From Trichosphaerium sp. ATCC 40318 (taxonomy: Eukaryota; Discosea; Flabellinia; Trichosidae): a stretch of DNA of 64,000 bases. Below the pieces are notes generated by a model. It searched no databases. It was not told the DNA's origin and was given only the letters and a program-made list of their open reading frames with translations. How positions within the stretch are numbered: the first letter of the stretch is position 1; every line of letters starts with the position of its first letter. Positions 1 to 11,500 of this stretch are shown here, piece after piece. The DNA is taken from the NCBI GenBank assembly GCA_038496445.1, contig JALMLS010000641.1:1-64000 (forward strand). The letters run 5' to 3'. The translations under genes and the position numbers were made by a program.

Positions 1-480
1 GATGGCAAGGAATGTACTTTCATGGCACAAGACAGTAACCACACTGTTAATGCTGGGTTTCTTATTTTTAAAAGAACAGAAAAAATGCTGAATTTTCTGA
101 GAATGTGGGAGTATGAAACAGCACGTGTTAGTGGTCCTACCTGGCAGAAAGATCAAGGACCACTTCAATCTGCTATAACATTCAATGCAAGCATCTACCT
201 TAAGAAAATATGGACAGATTGCACTGTTAGACCAGTCGGTCTAAGGAACTTTTGTTACAATGATTTAATGACTAGATATGGCTTACCTCTTTTCAATAGA
301 ACATTTGACACTTTCTGTTTCTGGAACGACTCACCAGGAGAACGAATTAACATGCATGATTATGAAGAAAGGGATTACCGAGATGGTGACTTTCTATACC
401 ATGGCCATGACTTGTATAAACTCCAAACGCTACTTAAAGCAGTACATGAAAAACCAAAAACACCAAGTAAAGCAAAATGA
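1..480 (+). CDS. Nucleotide-sugar glycosyltransferase, C-terminal part (5' end outside window)
   Basis: The frame is open from base 1 and ends at TGA 478-480, so only the last 159 residues are present. The stretch NAGFLIFKRTEKML, followed by W-x-x-DQGPLQSAI, looks like the NAG...DQ block of GT-A-fold nucleotide-diphospho-sugar or galactosyl transferases. The later FLYHGHDLYKLQ is the kind of histidine-containing C-terminal segment these enzymes have. It would act in the secretory pathway on glycans, but the donor and acceptor cannot be told. The tail is basic (KPKTPSKAK). No intron is needed in this part. The assignment to GT34/GT77-type enzymes is inference from one conserved block. Confidence 0.5.
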   Translation, partial: DGKECTFMAQDSNHTVNAGFLIFKRTEKMLNFLRMWEYETARVSGPTWQKDQGPLQSAITFNASIYLKKIWTDCTVRPVGLRNFCYNDLMTRYGLPLFNRTFDTFCFWNDSPGERINMHDYEERDYRDGDFLYHGHDLYKLQTLLKAVHEKPKTPSKAK

Positions 481-525
481 ACTCAAGGATAGATAGTGCA
501 GTGTCTTGGCTGTTTGTTTCTATTT

Positions 526-1684
526 TTATGACTTGATCATCTGCTTTATTGTGTCTCCTCCGAATACCATACATACAGTCGCCCATACACCAAGACCGAT
601 ACGTGGTAACACACCACGGAAAAATCCTTTGACACCATTATGTTTATAAATAAATTGAGCTGTTTCAGCCATTGTTCTCTTATTAAACTGTACAGATCCT
701 TCTTTCAATGATACCTTTTGCATCTCTACTCTAATAACTTCAATAGGGTGATTCCAGCAAGCTAAAATCCAACAAGTTAATAAATGACATTTTTTGAGTA
801 ACAAAGACAAAGAACGTTTACCTAATGTCCCTCCAACAACACTTGCTAGTAGTCTCTCCCATGTCTTCAATCTTCTTTCTGTGTTGCCCATGCGTATGAT
901 GTGCTCAACACCCTTTGAAATACCTTAAGAAGTAAGAGAACTCTACAGTAACAAGTATTCTATTGTACCAAAACGTGATCCCCAGTTTGTCATTTGACGA
1001 ATTGCAACAGCATTAACACCTCTATAAAAACCGCGTATACCATTCTCACTCCAAACTTTCCTAGCAATAGCCATTGCATTACTGCCACTATGTTTCCTAG
1101 TAACTGTTGAAAATAAATAAAACTGTCAAAGACATAGGTGTTAAAAACACAAACCTTCGACAGTAACCATAAATGTACAGAATCCCATTGTAGTGTAGGC
1201 CTGACATATGCCTCCACCCATGCCACCAAGCGCTGTACACGTGTTAGATTATCCAATCACGTGAATACTTACCTGCTGCGAGCGGTCTAGATGCTCCTAG
1301 ATGGCTACAATAGTTTGTGATTTCTGTTTGAGACAAGAGTAGCACACCTAACAATAAATTCTCAGTAACTGACCCTCATGCTCGAACAAAGAGGGTATTG
1401 CTCCCTGTAAAACGTTACCTCCTTTGGAAGCGCACTCTATCCAAGCCCACGGAATAAGACCTTGTAACGTTAGTCACAGTACATTTTATAGACATACCTT
1501 GGTAAAAGCCTAATAGTCCACCTCTGGCATACGTTTTACGCACTGCGTCACGCCAGGAGTCATTTCTAAATGCGCATTGATGCGTCTTTAGCACTTTAAA
1601 CGGCTGTCCAAGCGTTGTGATCTTAAAAACATCCAAACAAGCGCCTATCAGTAGATTTTCTACAGGGAAGCGCCGTGATGTCAT
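526..1684 (-). CDS. YHM2: Mitochondrial carrier, citrate/2-oxoglutarate type (Yhm2-like)
   Basis: Spliced over about seven exons, this gives a roughly 300-residue SLC25 carrier of the inner mitochondrial membrane. Visible blocks in order: [25 protein letters not shown] (first carrier motif), [53 protein letters not shown], then [13 protein letters not shown] (third motif, canonical Px[DE]xx[RK]) and [31 protein letters not shown] and [13 protein letters not shown] are what I know as diagnostic of Yhm2, which exports citrate in exchange for 2-oxoglutarate and so supplies cytosolic acetyl-CoA and NADPH. In the first repeat the acidic residue of the signature is Lys, as in this atypical subfamily. 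The start is ATG at 1684. All frames reconnect through GT-AG introns, so the gene looks intact. It is divergent from the ZnT6-like gene. Confidence 0.85.
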
Positions 1685-1929
1685 TATTGGAGCGATTTAA
1701 GCTAAGTGCACTCTAAGGAATACGTACAGAAGGACAAACACTTGCTTAATTATCACGTGGTAATCGCCAGCGGTATAAGCATCTGAAACGTACAAGGAGC
1801 GCGTTTAAATTATTGTTGGTAACATTAACGAATTAAAAGCTGTTATTCACATTAACTTATTGCTAAATAGCTAAAATACAGCGTATTCAGACCACCTAGA
1901 TCGCGTACGTTGGTAATTTCAAAAAAAAA
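1685..1929. promoter_or_regulatory. Divergent intergenic region between carrier and ZnT6-like gene
   Basis: 245 bp separate the two start codons. It contains a near-palindromic ATTATCACGTGGTAAT (about 1747-1762) with a CACGTG core, and two copies of ACATTAAC (about 1822 and 1850). An A-tract ends directly at the ZnT6 start codon. A shared promoter is inferred from geometry only. Confidence 0.4.
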
Positions 1930-3442
1930 ATGGCCAACGTGGCATACACGCCAGTAAATGTACTGCAATCATCACCGGTACGCGGAATGGATGTTAACAT
2001 TAACTCATTGCGATAGTTGAGTAAACATGGCTATACACCAACTTATTCAAGCCCAACGAACTACTCTAACAAATTGTACATGTCACCGCAATTATCTAGA
2101 GAAAAGAAGCAAGTTTGGGCAATACTAAAACACGACACGGCCGTACAACGTATGCTGATGCTCTTTGCGGTATTTGGTGTGTCTTCCCTTGTCACAATTT
2201 TCTCTGCGTATCGCATAGGCTGTGTGGGTAAGATGAAATGTCAAATCAGATAGTCTCTGTATCTGATAGATTTTAGCACTGCTGGCGTGCGGATTTCACG
2301 CGTTATTTCATTGTTGTGCAACAGGAATAAACTTAATCGGGCGTGTATGGTCAAAGTACAGGCCTTCTCGTACAAGCACATATGGCTACGATAGGTAGGA
2401 CTAACATCCGTCTTGTTCAATCCTGTTGCTAAGCTTGCTCAGATACGAAATAATATGGGGCTTCACAAACGGCACATTTTTAACGTTTGCTGGTTTATAC
2501 TCCTTCTTTGAAGCATTGGAACGTATATTCTTCGAACCTTCTGAAGTAGACGCAAACGGACTGCTCTGGGTTCCTATAACAAGCTTGATTGTACGCCTCA
2601 CTAGAGTTTTCTGATTTTTTTTTTTCCGAAATTGTCTACTTTTCTATCAACTTTGTGGCTCTCCTAACACGTTCAGGTACACATAATAGGTGCAATGTAT
2701 TTTACACAGTACCTCACAGTGCGCTCAGAGTCTGTTATTTCAGCCAAGACAAAAATTGCTGATAGACTTGTTGATGTCACAAATATCGCGCTGCCTTCGC
2801 TGCTAGCAACGTACCAATGCATCTATTCTTAGATTAAGAACCATTCTAAAAAAATTGTAGAGTTACTATCGGATTACTCAATATACACTCACAATGGCAC
2901 CACGCAGACGCTTACTTTGCCTTGGCCATCGTTGGTTTAATTTTTTTTACAGCAGTGCCGGTTTGCATGAGGTACGCTTTTTTTAGCACGTGTGGTGCCA
3001 CAAGTGTTCACCCTATACTAGTACGGGGCGTGTATTGCTTTTGGGTACACCTTCGACATTGCAAGCTATTCTTGACAAAAATCTGCAAGACGTTGTAATG
3101 ATACCAGGAGTACAGGTAGTGGTTGTAGTTGCAAATTGAAGTATTGAAAATGATGCAGGAAGTAAAACGAGAAAGTACTCATTTTTGGACGTACAGCCCT
3201 GGTGTATTTGTGGGGACGCTAGTAGTTCGCACAGAGGTACAAAATATTTTGGGTAGTTTTTAATTAAAAAATGCTGTTTCGATTAACGTAAAACTTTTCG
3301 CTCTTTTACTCATCGGCGTGTGTAGATGGACGCGGACGACCAGCAGATTTGTCAACAAATAACGCGTATATTTAGACCCATAACATCACATTTGACAATA
3401 CAAGTCGAAAAAGACGATTGGATGCAAGGGCGTGTACAATAA
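1930..3442 (+). CDS. SLC30A6: ZnT6-like cation diffusion facilitator subunit (SLC30A6-like)
   Basis: Exon 1 (1930-1977, MANVAYTPVNVL) joins exon 2 at 2017 after a 39-nt intron. Further introns lie at 2228-2276 and 2395-2442, plus several downstream. The product shows TM helices and the blocks YRPSRTSTYGYDRYEI and WGFTNGTFL of ZnT5/6/7-type carriers. A C-terminal cytosolic domain has HFWTYSPGVFVGTL and the end LTIQVEKDDW, both closely resembling ZnT6. ZnT6 is the non-transporting partner of ZnT5 in the early secretory pathway. Consistent with that, the TM2 position of the zinc-site SDxxHxxxD reads ACGFHALFH and the TM5 HxxxD is absent, so this subunit probably does not transport alone. It ends at TAA 3440-3442. 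The exon linking near 2820-2880 is the least certain. Confidence 0.75.
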
Positions 3443-3831
3443 AAGGGTTTAAAAGGAGAAAAAGATTTTGTAGTTATCTGATAACGCACAAAGCAGCAAA
3501 TGCTATCTTTAGCATCTCTTAGCGTAGCGGTAGTAAATCAGACCATTGCGCGTAGATACTCCGTCAGAGAGTTTGGCTATTCTGCCGTGAATAGGGCACT
3601 GCTCTAATAGCAACAGTCGCAGGTAGAGCATGCTATGGAGTTAGACAGATGGCCGAAATAAATTTGGGTAAAAAAAAAAAAGCCTTTACGTTTATTTTAC
3701 TCAATTAGCCTTAAAATACGTAGAAGCCACCCCAAAAAACGCCCTTTCGTCTCAAAGTCTCCTTAACTGCGCGGTTTTTAAGTAAGTGCAAAAATAGAAA
3801 ATATTAAAACTCAAACAAACATCACAACAAC
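3443..3831. other. Intergenic, ZnT6-like to profilin
   Basis: 389 bp with no convincing ORF. It holds an A-tract (about 3670-3680) and pyrimidine-rich stretches near the profilin start, probably the profilin promoter. The 14-mer TACTCCGTCAGAGA (3557-3570) recurs at 9290-9303. Confidence 0.4.
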
Positions 3832-4212
3832 ATGTCGTGGCAAGCATACGTAGACAACAGCTTAGTCGGAACAGGCACTGTATCACAAGGCGCTATCGTA
3901 GGCCTCAACGGCGGTCTTTGGGCCAAATCTGCTGGACTAAATGTCGGCGGTGACGAAGTAAAGGCTATTTTGGCCGGTTTCGCAGATACACAAGCAGCCA
4001 CACGCAACGGTATTAGAATTAACGGAGTCAAATACTTCTGCTTGAAGTCTGACGGTAGATCAATATACGGAAAGAAAGCCGCTACTGGCGTATGCTGTGT
4101 CAAATGCCAACAGTGTGTTTTGATCGCTTGTTACAACGACTCTATGCAACCTGGAGCTTGCGCTCTAACTGTCGAAAAACTTGCTGATTATTTGATGGAG
4201 AACGGCTACTAA
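3832..4212 (+). CDS. PFN: Profilin
   Basis: An intronless ORF of 126 residues, the normal length for profilin, the small protein that binds actin monomers, poly-proline (formins, VASP) and phosphoinositides. The N-terminus MSWQAYVDNSLVG is the profilin signature that forms part of the poly-proline site. Further conserved features are the GGLWAKSAG block, FLKSD-like YFCLKSDGRSIYGKK, and a C-terminal helix ending VEKLADYLMENGY. The short, insertion-free form resembles amoeba and plant profilins more than vertebrate ones. It is the only recognisable gene here with no intron and strongly conserved codons, which fits high expression. No doubt about the family. Confidence 0.95.
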   Translation: MSWQAYVDNSLVGTGTVSQGAIVGLNGGLWAKSAGLNVGGDEVKAILAGFADTQAATRNGIRINGVKYFCLKSDGRSIYGKKAATGVCCVKCQQCVLIACYNDSMQPGACALTVEKLADYLMENGY

Positions 4213-4770
4213 TTAGTCTCCCTACAGCACTCAAATTGTAACCTACAACTCGTAGAGTTGTTTATCGATTTAATAAATCAACTTGTACCTCATCTTCGTT
4301 TGATCAACCGAAAAGTTTATTTGAGCTGCTTTTCGCGTCATAGATCGCACTATCGCTTGCGTACTGATATAACCAGTGCGCGTTTGTAGCGGATTCTTTT
4401 TTGCTGTACAGCAAAAGTTTGGTTTTAGCCCCCGCACTCAGTTTTATGCTTGCATCAAATGGTACGACAATAGGGCGAGTGGTTGCGATTAACGGCTACG
4501 CGTGGTTAGTGTCACTTGTCATGCTCCACCTGTAGTTTCAAAAAAATTTAATTAAATCCTATTTAGTCGCGTTCCTCAATGATTGACTATGACACGTAAG
4601 CTGTTGTGTGACTATAAAGCGCTTTTACAGTTTTTTTTTAGGACTTAGTAATGCGAATTCTGGAAACGCCTTTATTTTTAACAACACAACGCTTTTGGCA
4701 TATCGACCGTTTGAAAAAGCGAAACAACGACATGCGATCGTAGTTAACGTTGTACAACATCAAAAAAAAA
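4213..4770. other. Intergenic, profilin to cyclase region
   Basis: 558 bp. AATAAA at about 4272 could serve profilin polyadenylation. The rest holds only short chance ORFs and T-tracts. An A-tract lies directly before the ATG at 4771. Confidence 0.4.
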
Positions 4771-5334
4771 AATGGCTACTCCGCCTGCAAGCGCTACCAC
4801 ACCGATAGTAGTAACGCTCCCAAAGCCGCGTAGAGGTACAACCTTTTGCAGTTTTTAGCATTGCTTCAAATTTCTGAGTGGGTTGAACAACGTCTGGTGC
4901 ACATGTCGTCTTATTTGAACACCACGCTCCCACAGAGTGCTCCAGCCTGCTCAGAAGAAAAAAACGGCTGTCACAGCGTTGATTATGTTGTAAAAAACTC
5001 ACGCAACGGAGGTTCTACAGGCTCTGCCACGCTCGTTGAGGAGCAAACAACAAAGGATAAGAGTAGTTCGAGACTAACAGACACACAATCGAGCACAGAT
5101 AATAACACTAAGCGTACGTGAAACTGTTATAAACGACGTTTGTAAAAATACACTGTGAACACAAAAACCATTTGTATGTTCCGTATTGCGCTCACACCGG
5201 TATTAGGTAGCTCTGCGACGCATCAAAGCTCCAATGGCTCTCTTCAACTGAGTTCTAGCAGCAGACAAAAAGTAAAACGATCAAGTAAATGGCAACAAGC
5301 ATACGTGTACGCTATTTTAGAAACCATGCTGTAG
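4771..5334 (+). CDS. Ser-rich protein, or N-terminal exons of the cyclase gene
   Basis: ATG 4771 opens MATPPASATTPIVV. A 23-nt (4836-4858) or 29-nt intron links it to LLQISEWVEQRLVHMSSYLN. An intron starting GTACGT near 5113 then joins SSATHQSSNGSLQLSSSSRQ and ends AILETML at TAG. The sequence is Ser/Thr-rich and probably disordered, and I recognise no domain. If the GTAGTA overlapping the stop is instead a donor joined to the acceptor near 5424, the frame runs on into STKQKRKSAERRPSLLG, the basic leader of the adenylyl cyclase. On that reading these exons are simply its N-terminus. The frame continuity across four introns makes this quite possible. cDNA would settle it. Confidence 0.4.
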
Positions 5335-5513
5335 TAGTCTTTTTTAGGCTTTTCTTTTTTTTTTAAAAAACCTGTTTTTGTCGATCCTTTAAACGTGACG
5401 CGTCGGTTCTCACCCTTCCTTTAGGTCGACTAAACAGAAGCGAAAATCTGCTGAAAGAAGACCTTCATTACTAGGTGAGTGTAACCTAACTACGCCAGGC
5501 CCTTTTTTAGGCA

Positions 5514-8500
5514 TGAGAAGCGAAAGGAAGAATAAAACTAAACTTCCCAAACGCACAAAAAAAATCGAACCATTTTTCCAAGGCTTGCTATGTTTTTTTT
5601 GACATATTGTTGTGGCTCTGCAACTCTTCTCACTCTTTCATTTAGTTACTGCAAAAAATCAAAAGCGAAAAAGCCAAAAAGCGCGACGTAATAGCCACGT
5701 ACCAAGAGTAGATAAAACGAAAAATGTAAGCTTGCCTCCACGCAGTAGCTCAGTTAGTATAAATGATTTGGACACATTCTCAAGGCCTCGCCGAAACAGT
5801 CACTCTAGGACTATTTCCGGTGGTAGTGGAGTTACAACAGCTATACCTCGATCGTTCAGCATGGAGTATGGCGCATCTAGACTAGTTAACGTGGATTCTA
5901 TGCAAAGTTTCCCACAACAAAAAAAGCCACGACCAAAGAGCGTTGATTATAATCGCATGAGCGTCAAAAGAGCTCTGTCAGAGATTGCCGCATACGAAAG
6001 TACACGTGAGCCCGAAAAAAAGAGGCGTGGAACGTATGGTGGTGTAGCAAAGCGTAGAGGAACAATTGGTGGCGGTCCTGCACCAAATGTAGAAGAGGAA
6101 CAAGTTGACGTCAAATTATTTCGAGTTCGTTTGCCTGGAGGTGCGTTAACCTCCTATTAGTGTAAGTTTTTTGTAAAATTTTTTGTTATAGGGTGCTTGC
6201 GATCTGTGCTGTTTGAGCCTGAGCGTCTACTTAGCGCTGTTATTAAAAAAGTGTCAATCAAACAAAATAACATGATTAACAATACATGGGTTGTCAAAGC
6301 CCCTGATGGAACAGTCCTTGATCAAGACAAGACATTAGGAGAGTTAAATGTGACTGAGATTTATTGCTCCCCAAATGGTACACACATTTATGTACCTCTC
6401 ATTTTCTTACTTTTCTTTATAGCCAAGAACGTTGACATCGGCAATGTACGTGACACATCTCATGACATTATTTCTCGGCTTTTTTGTTCTGAATTTTCCT
6501 TGTAGGTAGGAGATAGTGAAGATAGTGTTGCAACTACTGATGGTGATGATAAGACAGCAACCCAACAAATGCTTGCCAGTTTCGTGCCTAAACACGTGCA
6601 ATGTACGCTTTTCCTGTTTCTTTGCACATACTGAAAGTAACGCTGTTTAGCTTGGTTTCTTGATAATAAAACAAAGTTGGTTACACCAAAAGCGGATGAG
6701 GTCTATGCATGTGTTCTTTTCGCTGATATTTCTGGATTTACTCCGCTCACTGAGAAATTATCTAAACTTGGAGACAAAGGTTCGTTTGAAATATTTTTTT
6801 TCTAAAAGTGATTTCTGTCTTCTCATAATTGGATGTAGGCGTGGAGCTACTCACAAGACATTTAAATGCCTATTTTGGACAAATGATAGAGCTCATTGAG
6901 AAACATGGTGGTGATGTTGTAAAATTCGCTGGTGATGCCTTACTTGCCTGGTGGCCTTCAAAGTGTATGTATTATTAAGATTGAATGAAATCAAACTAAT
7001 GTTATTCCAAGCAAAATCGGGATTATCGATGTGTGTACCACTTGCGAGTCAATGCGCGATAGCTATGACGAGAGATCTTGTTGGTACTGATATGGACGGT
7101 TGTACTTTGACGCTTCACATTGGTGTTGGTGCAGGTAAACAGCTTAGTTGATTTTTTTTTACAATATTAATTGTTATTTCTTAGGCAAAGTACACGCTAT
7201 TCATGTTGGTGGTCAGAATAATCGAGTAGAATTTATTATAGCAGGTAATGCCTTGGATCAAGTTAGCGAATGTGAAAAAGCCGCTGGTTCTGGTGAGGTG
7301 TTTATCTCAAGGTATGTACTTTCTTTTATGGTGTTCTATGTTTCTTACTTTACAAAGACCTGCCTTGAAGTGTATAGATAATCCTAGCTCTGTAGAAGTA
7401 TCGTATTTAAACAAACGTGGTACTTACTCAAAACTTAAACAAGGGAAAAAGAGCAGGCGGCTATCCAGGAGGACGAATGGTAAGGTTTTTTTGGTTCATA
7501 ACGAAATGTTAACTGTTTTTTTTGCAGCAAAACTAGCTTCGTACCTTGAAGCATTAACTATCTTTCGTCTTGACAATATCGAGCATGTTGAAACGAAGGC
7601 ACCTAATAAATTACCGTTCACGCCTGAATTGCAAAGCTTGCTGGAACCTTATGTCCAGTCTGCTGTTCAGAGTCATTTGGGATCTGGTCAAATGGTATAT
7701 TTTTGATTTTCTTTTTGAATGGTGATTAACCTCCCATGTAGGCATCTTTTTTGGCTGAGCTACGACATGTGAGTGTCATTTTTGTAAATCTAGAATTGAC
7801 ATACAGTAAACCTTTGTTGGCCAAGCTACAGGTGCGTGGGTTGTGTTTTTTTATTTGCTTTGACACTTTTTGTAGGAAGCTGTGTGTGAAATGCAAAAAG
7901 CAGTGTACCTCTATGAAGGTGTTGTTCGTCAATTTATTGTAGATGATAAAGGTACTACTATTTCCTTATTATTTCAACTTATTAACATCTTTTCAGGGAG
8001 TGTTCTAATTGCTGCGTTTGGACTACCTCCAAAGACGCATGAAGATGATCCTTCACGTGCTGTAAAAGCTGCAATAAAGCTCCGAGAATGCCTTACAAGG
8101 CTAAACATTCAAAGTAGTATTGGTGTAACTACAGGATCGGCGTTTTGTGGTGCTGTTGGAAGTAATCTACGGCGTGAATACGCTCTTGTTGGAGATATAG
8201 TGGTATGGTTTTCAACTAGCTTTTTATTATTATTTTGTAAGCCTTACGTATTATCTATAGAATCTCTCTGCACGTCTCATGGTTGCTGCTGGTACAAACC
8301 AAATATTTGTAGATAAGAAAACGTACCTAGCGGCTAAGTGTGTTGACTATCAAGCTCTTGCTCCTATCAAAGTTAAGGTATGTAATTTATCTTCGTTTAA
8401 GTCAAATACACGCTGAACGAACTTGTTAGGGTAAAGAAAGACCTGTAGAAGTTTTTGCACCTATCCAACATCAGATATCGAAGCGTACACTCAGTATAAG

Positions 8501-11500
8501 TAGTTTTAGACCTCAAATGCTTCAGACTATGCGTCAGTCTGGTGCACAAAGTGTATTTGTTGGAAGGTATTGTACTCTCTTCGAAATGGTTGATATTAAT
8601 TTGATGATTTGTCATTAGATCCGGTATTCTAACAAAAGTTTTTGAAGCAGTTGGCTCTGCTGTTGCAAAAGAGGGTAAAAACGCAAGGGTATTTGTAGTA
8701 GAAGGTAGCCCTGGTATAGGAAAGACAGCATTGTTAAAAATGATGAACTCCAGATGCGGAAAATTAGGTGCCAAAGTGAGTATTACAATTTTTTTTTCCT
8801 CTTTTGTACTTAATGGTTTTTTCTTCGTATAGACGTCTATTGGTGTTTGTGATGCCATTGAGAAGAATGCACCTTACTTTCCTTGGCGTAATATTGTCCA
8901 TGCTATGCTACAGGATATATCCAATAAATCAGACAAGGGGACTAGTCAAACTACTATGAGTCTTTTGACAGTACTTGTCAAAACATATGCACCTGACTTG
9001 ATTGGTTCAGTGTCTGTTCTCGCAAGTAGCTTGGGTGCGTCTTGTGATCATTGGATGTTTTTATAGTACTTAATGTATTTTTGTTGTAGGTACTAGAACG
9101 AGCGGTCAGCATAGAGATATGGAAGCTCATTTGCGATCAGATAAGATGCTTAAACTTATAATGAAGCTACTTGAATCAACTGGCCAGCATTTGATTATAT
9201 TCGATAATGTTCAGTGGTACGCACTTTCTCTTTGTATAAACCTTTTGCTATGAGCTCTGTAGTACTACGTACAAATACTGGATCAGTCCTACTCCGTCAG
9301 AGATGGGTTCATGCGCTTTTTTTTTTGCTTTTTTTTAACTATTTTTGGTTTGCTCAGTTGTTGCATTAGGATGGATTCAAAGTCTGCTGAGCTTATACAA
9401 GCAGCAATAGAAAACCTTAAAGATGTTGTTATAGTACTCGCTCTACGCCCATCAGATCCACCAATTCAGTATATTGCTAAGATTGCCTCTGCTGATAGCA
9501 CAAAGCAAATTTCTCTGAAGGGATTAACTAAAGCAGAGGTAATTGTTTTGCTGTTTAATACATCCTGGTTGTTTCTTACGGCGATTTTTAGGTTGCCAAG
9601 TTAATCAACAAGCATTTAGAAGTGCGTATGGTTCCAAAGACATTCCCAGGAATGATTGAAGTGGCGTCTGATGGAAATCCTATGCTTGTAAAAGAAATGC
9701 TAGATCACCTTCTTACAACCAATCAACTAACAGTTCGCGGTGGAGAATTAACGTTGTCCAAAGGCAGTACGTATATCTATATTGTTTTGAATTACTCTAA
9801 TGTATGTTCTCCTATCTTTAGTGTCTATATCAGGTCAAGCAGCTATGCCTACAACGCTTACAAGTGTTATAACAGCCAAGATTGATTTTCTTACAAAAAA
9901 GTTACAAATTGTTTTAAAGGTCGCTTCTGTTATTGGAAGGTGCTTCTCTCTTGATATCCTTAAAGCACTACTTGATGTATATCAAGAAGGAGAAACCTCA
10001 AAGGTTTCATTAAGAGAGAGTCTCGATGAATTATCTCTTAGTGGCTTGGTTGCAATCGAAAAATACGATAGCGAAGGAGATGCTAGTGTTTATCGTTTCG
10101 AACAGATAGTTACACTAGATGTAGTATATAATACTATGCTTTATGCCCAAAGAAGAGAACTACATAGTCGTATTGCAAAGGTAAGATAGAACAACCTTAT
10201 GGTCTCGACCTATAGCAATTACGAAACAACTTTTAGAAAAACAAGTTTTTTTTTCTACTGCTGGATTTTTTTTTGACTCTAAAGTTTGTTTGTATTTATA
10301 TCGTTTTATTTTTAGGTTCATGAAGAAAGAGTAAGTAAGGATGGTGATCATGTTGATTACTCTATTCTTGGACATCATCACAACTGTGCTGGTAACCAAG
10401 CTAAAGCTATACATTACTTTTTACTTTCTGGTAAACAAGCGATGAATGAGTGTGCGAACAGGGAAGCTATAAAGTTTTTTAAGCAGTGCTTGGCTATAAA
10501 TGATGATGGAGATAAGTCTTTTAAATCAAATAGGCTTAAATTCGTTAGTATACATAGACAACTTGGACAAGCTTACTGTGGTAAGGCTCGCTTTTCTTTG
10601 ATTTTATTTTTTCGGTTGTACTTTGTAACATTGTTTGACGTTTTTGTACTAGCCTTGGGTCTGTTAAAACCCGCTGAAGATTCTCTAATGGAAGCACTAA
10701 ATATTATGAATAAACCTTTGCGGGTTCATAAGAACTCAAAGCTTATGTCTGAAGCTAAGAAGAATAAACGCAAAAGCGACTCAAGTGGTAAAAAAGTACA
10801 GGTAAGAAGATTATCGTCTTTTTTTTTCTTTATCTTAACCTTATCTTAAAGGGTAAGGAGATGGCTCTTGAGCGTGTATGGACGCTTCTCACATTATCAA
10901 AGATATACCACTATAACTGCATGTTGAGTCACATGACTTATTGTACTTTTACTGCGCTTTCACTTGCAGATGCGTTTGGTGTTACAAGAGCTTTATACGA
11001 GTCTTATGGGTACTACATAGCATGCCACCTTTTTTAATGTACTCACGCAAGAATCTAGGTTCGCTGTTGTAGCGTCTGGGATTAATAATGATCATACACT
11101 CGCTACTGAGTGTATAACTAGAGGAGGTGTACTTCATGCCAAACTTACACACAAAGAGGATGCATTAGCATTCGATCAAGGGAGTGCTAATTATCATCAA
11201 TTGTGTGGTATGTATATGGCATCTCGGTTTAATTGGATAGAAGCCAAAAACCGCTTTAATAAGGCTATAAAATGCTCTCAATTCATTAGTGATGCAAGGT
11301 GAGTTTTGTCAGATTTCTTATTTCTTGTTTTTTTCTTTAAATGTTTATGTATCTTGTAGGCGTATTGAAGAGAGTCAATTGTACTTATCCACGATTAACC
11401 ACTTATGTGGGAATATCCAGGATAGTCTAAAACTTACAGAGAACGCATTGGAGTCAGCAAAGTATAGAGGAGATTTACAGAATGTTATTGCTGCGCATAT

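Larger units (their letters stand above)
3557..9303. repeat. 14-mer found twice (3557-3570 and 9290-9303)
   Basis: TACTCCGTCAGAGA lies in the intergenic region before profilin and again inside an unusually long (about 150 nt) cyclase intron. Only these two copies were noticed. It may be a fragment of a dispersed element or chance. Confidence 0.3.

Noticed and set aside
3520-3650. tRNA-like stretch (GCGTAGCGGTAGTAAATC...)
   Set aside because: No acceptor stem, T-loop GTTCRA or clover-leaf pairing could be drawn.
4608-4808. 66-codon ORF before the Ser-rich gene
   Set aside because: It crosses the A-tract and overlaps the better-supported ATG 4771 in another frame; no domain.
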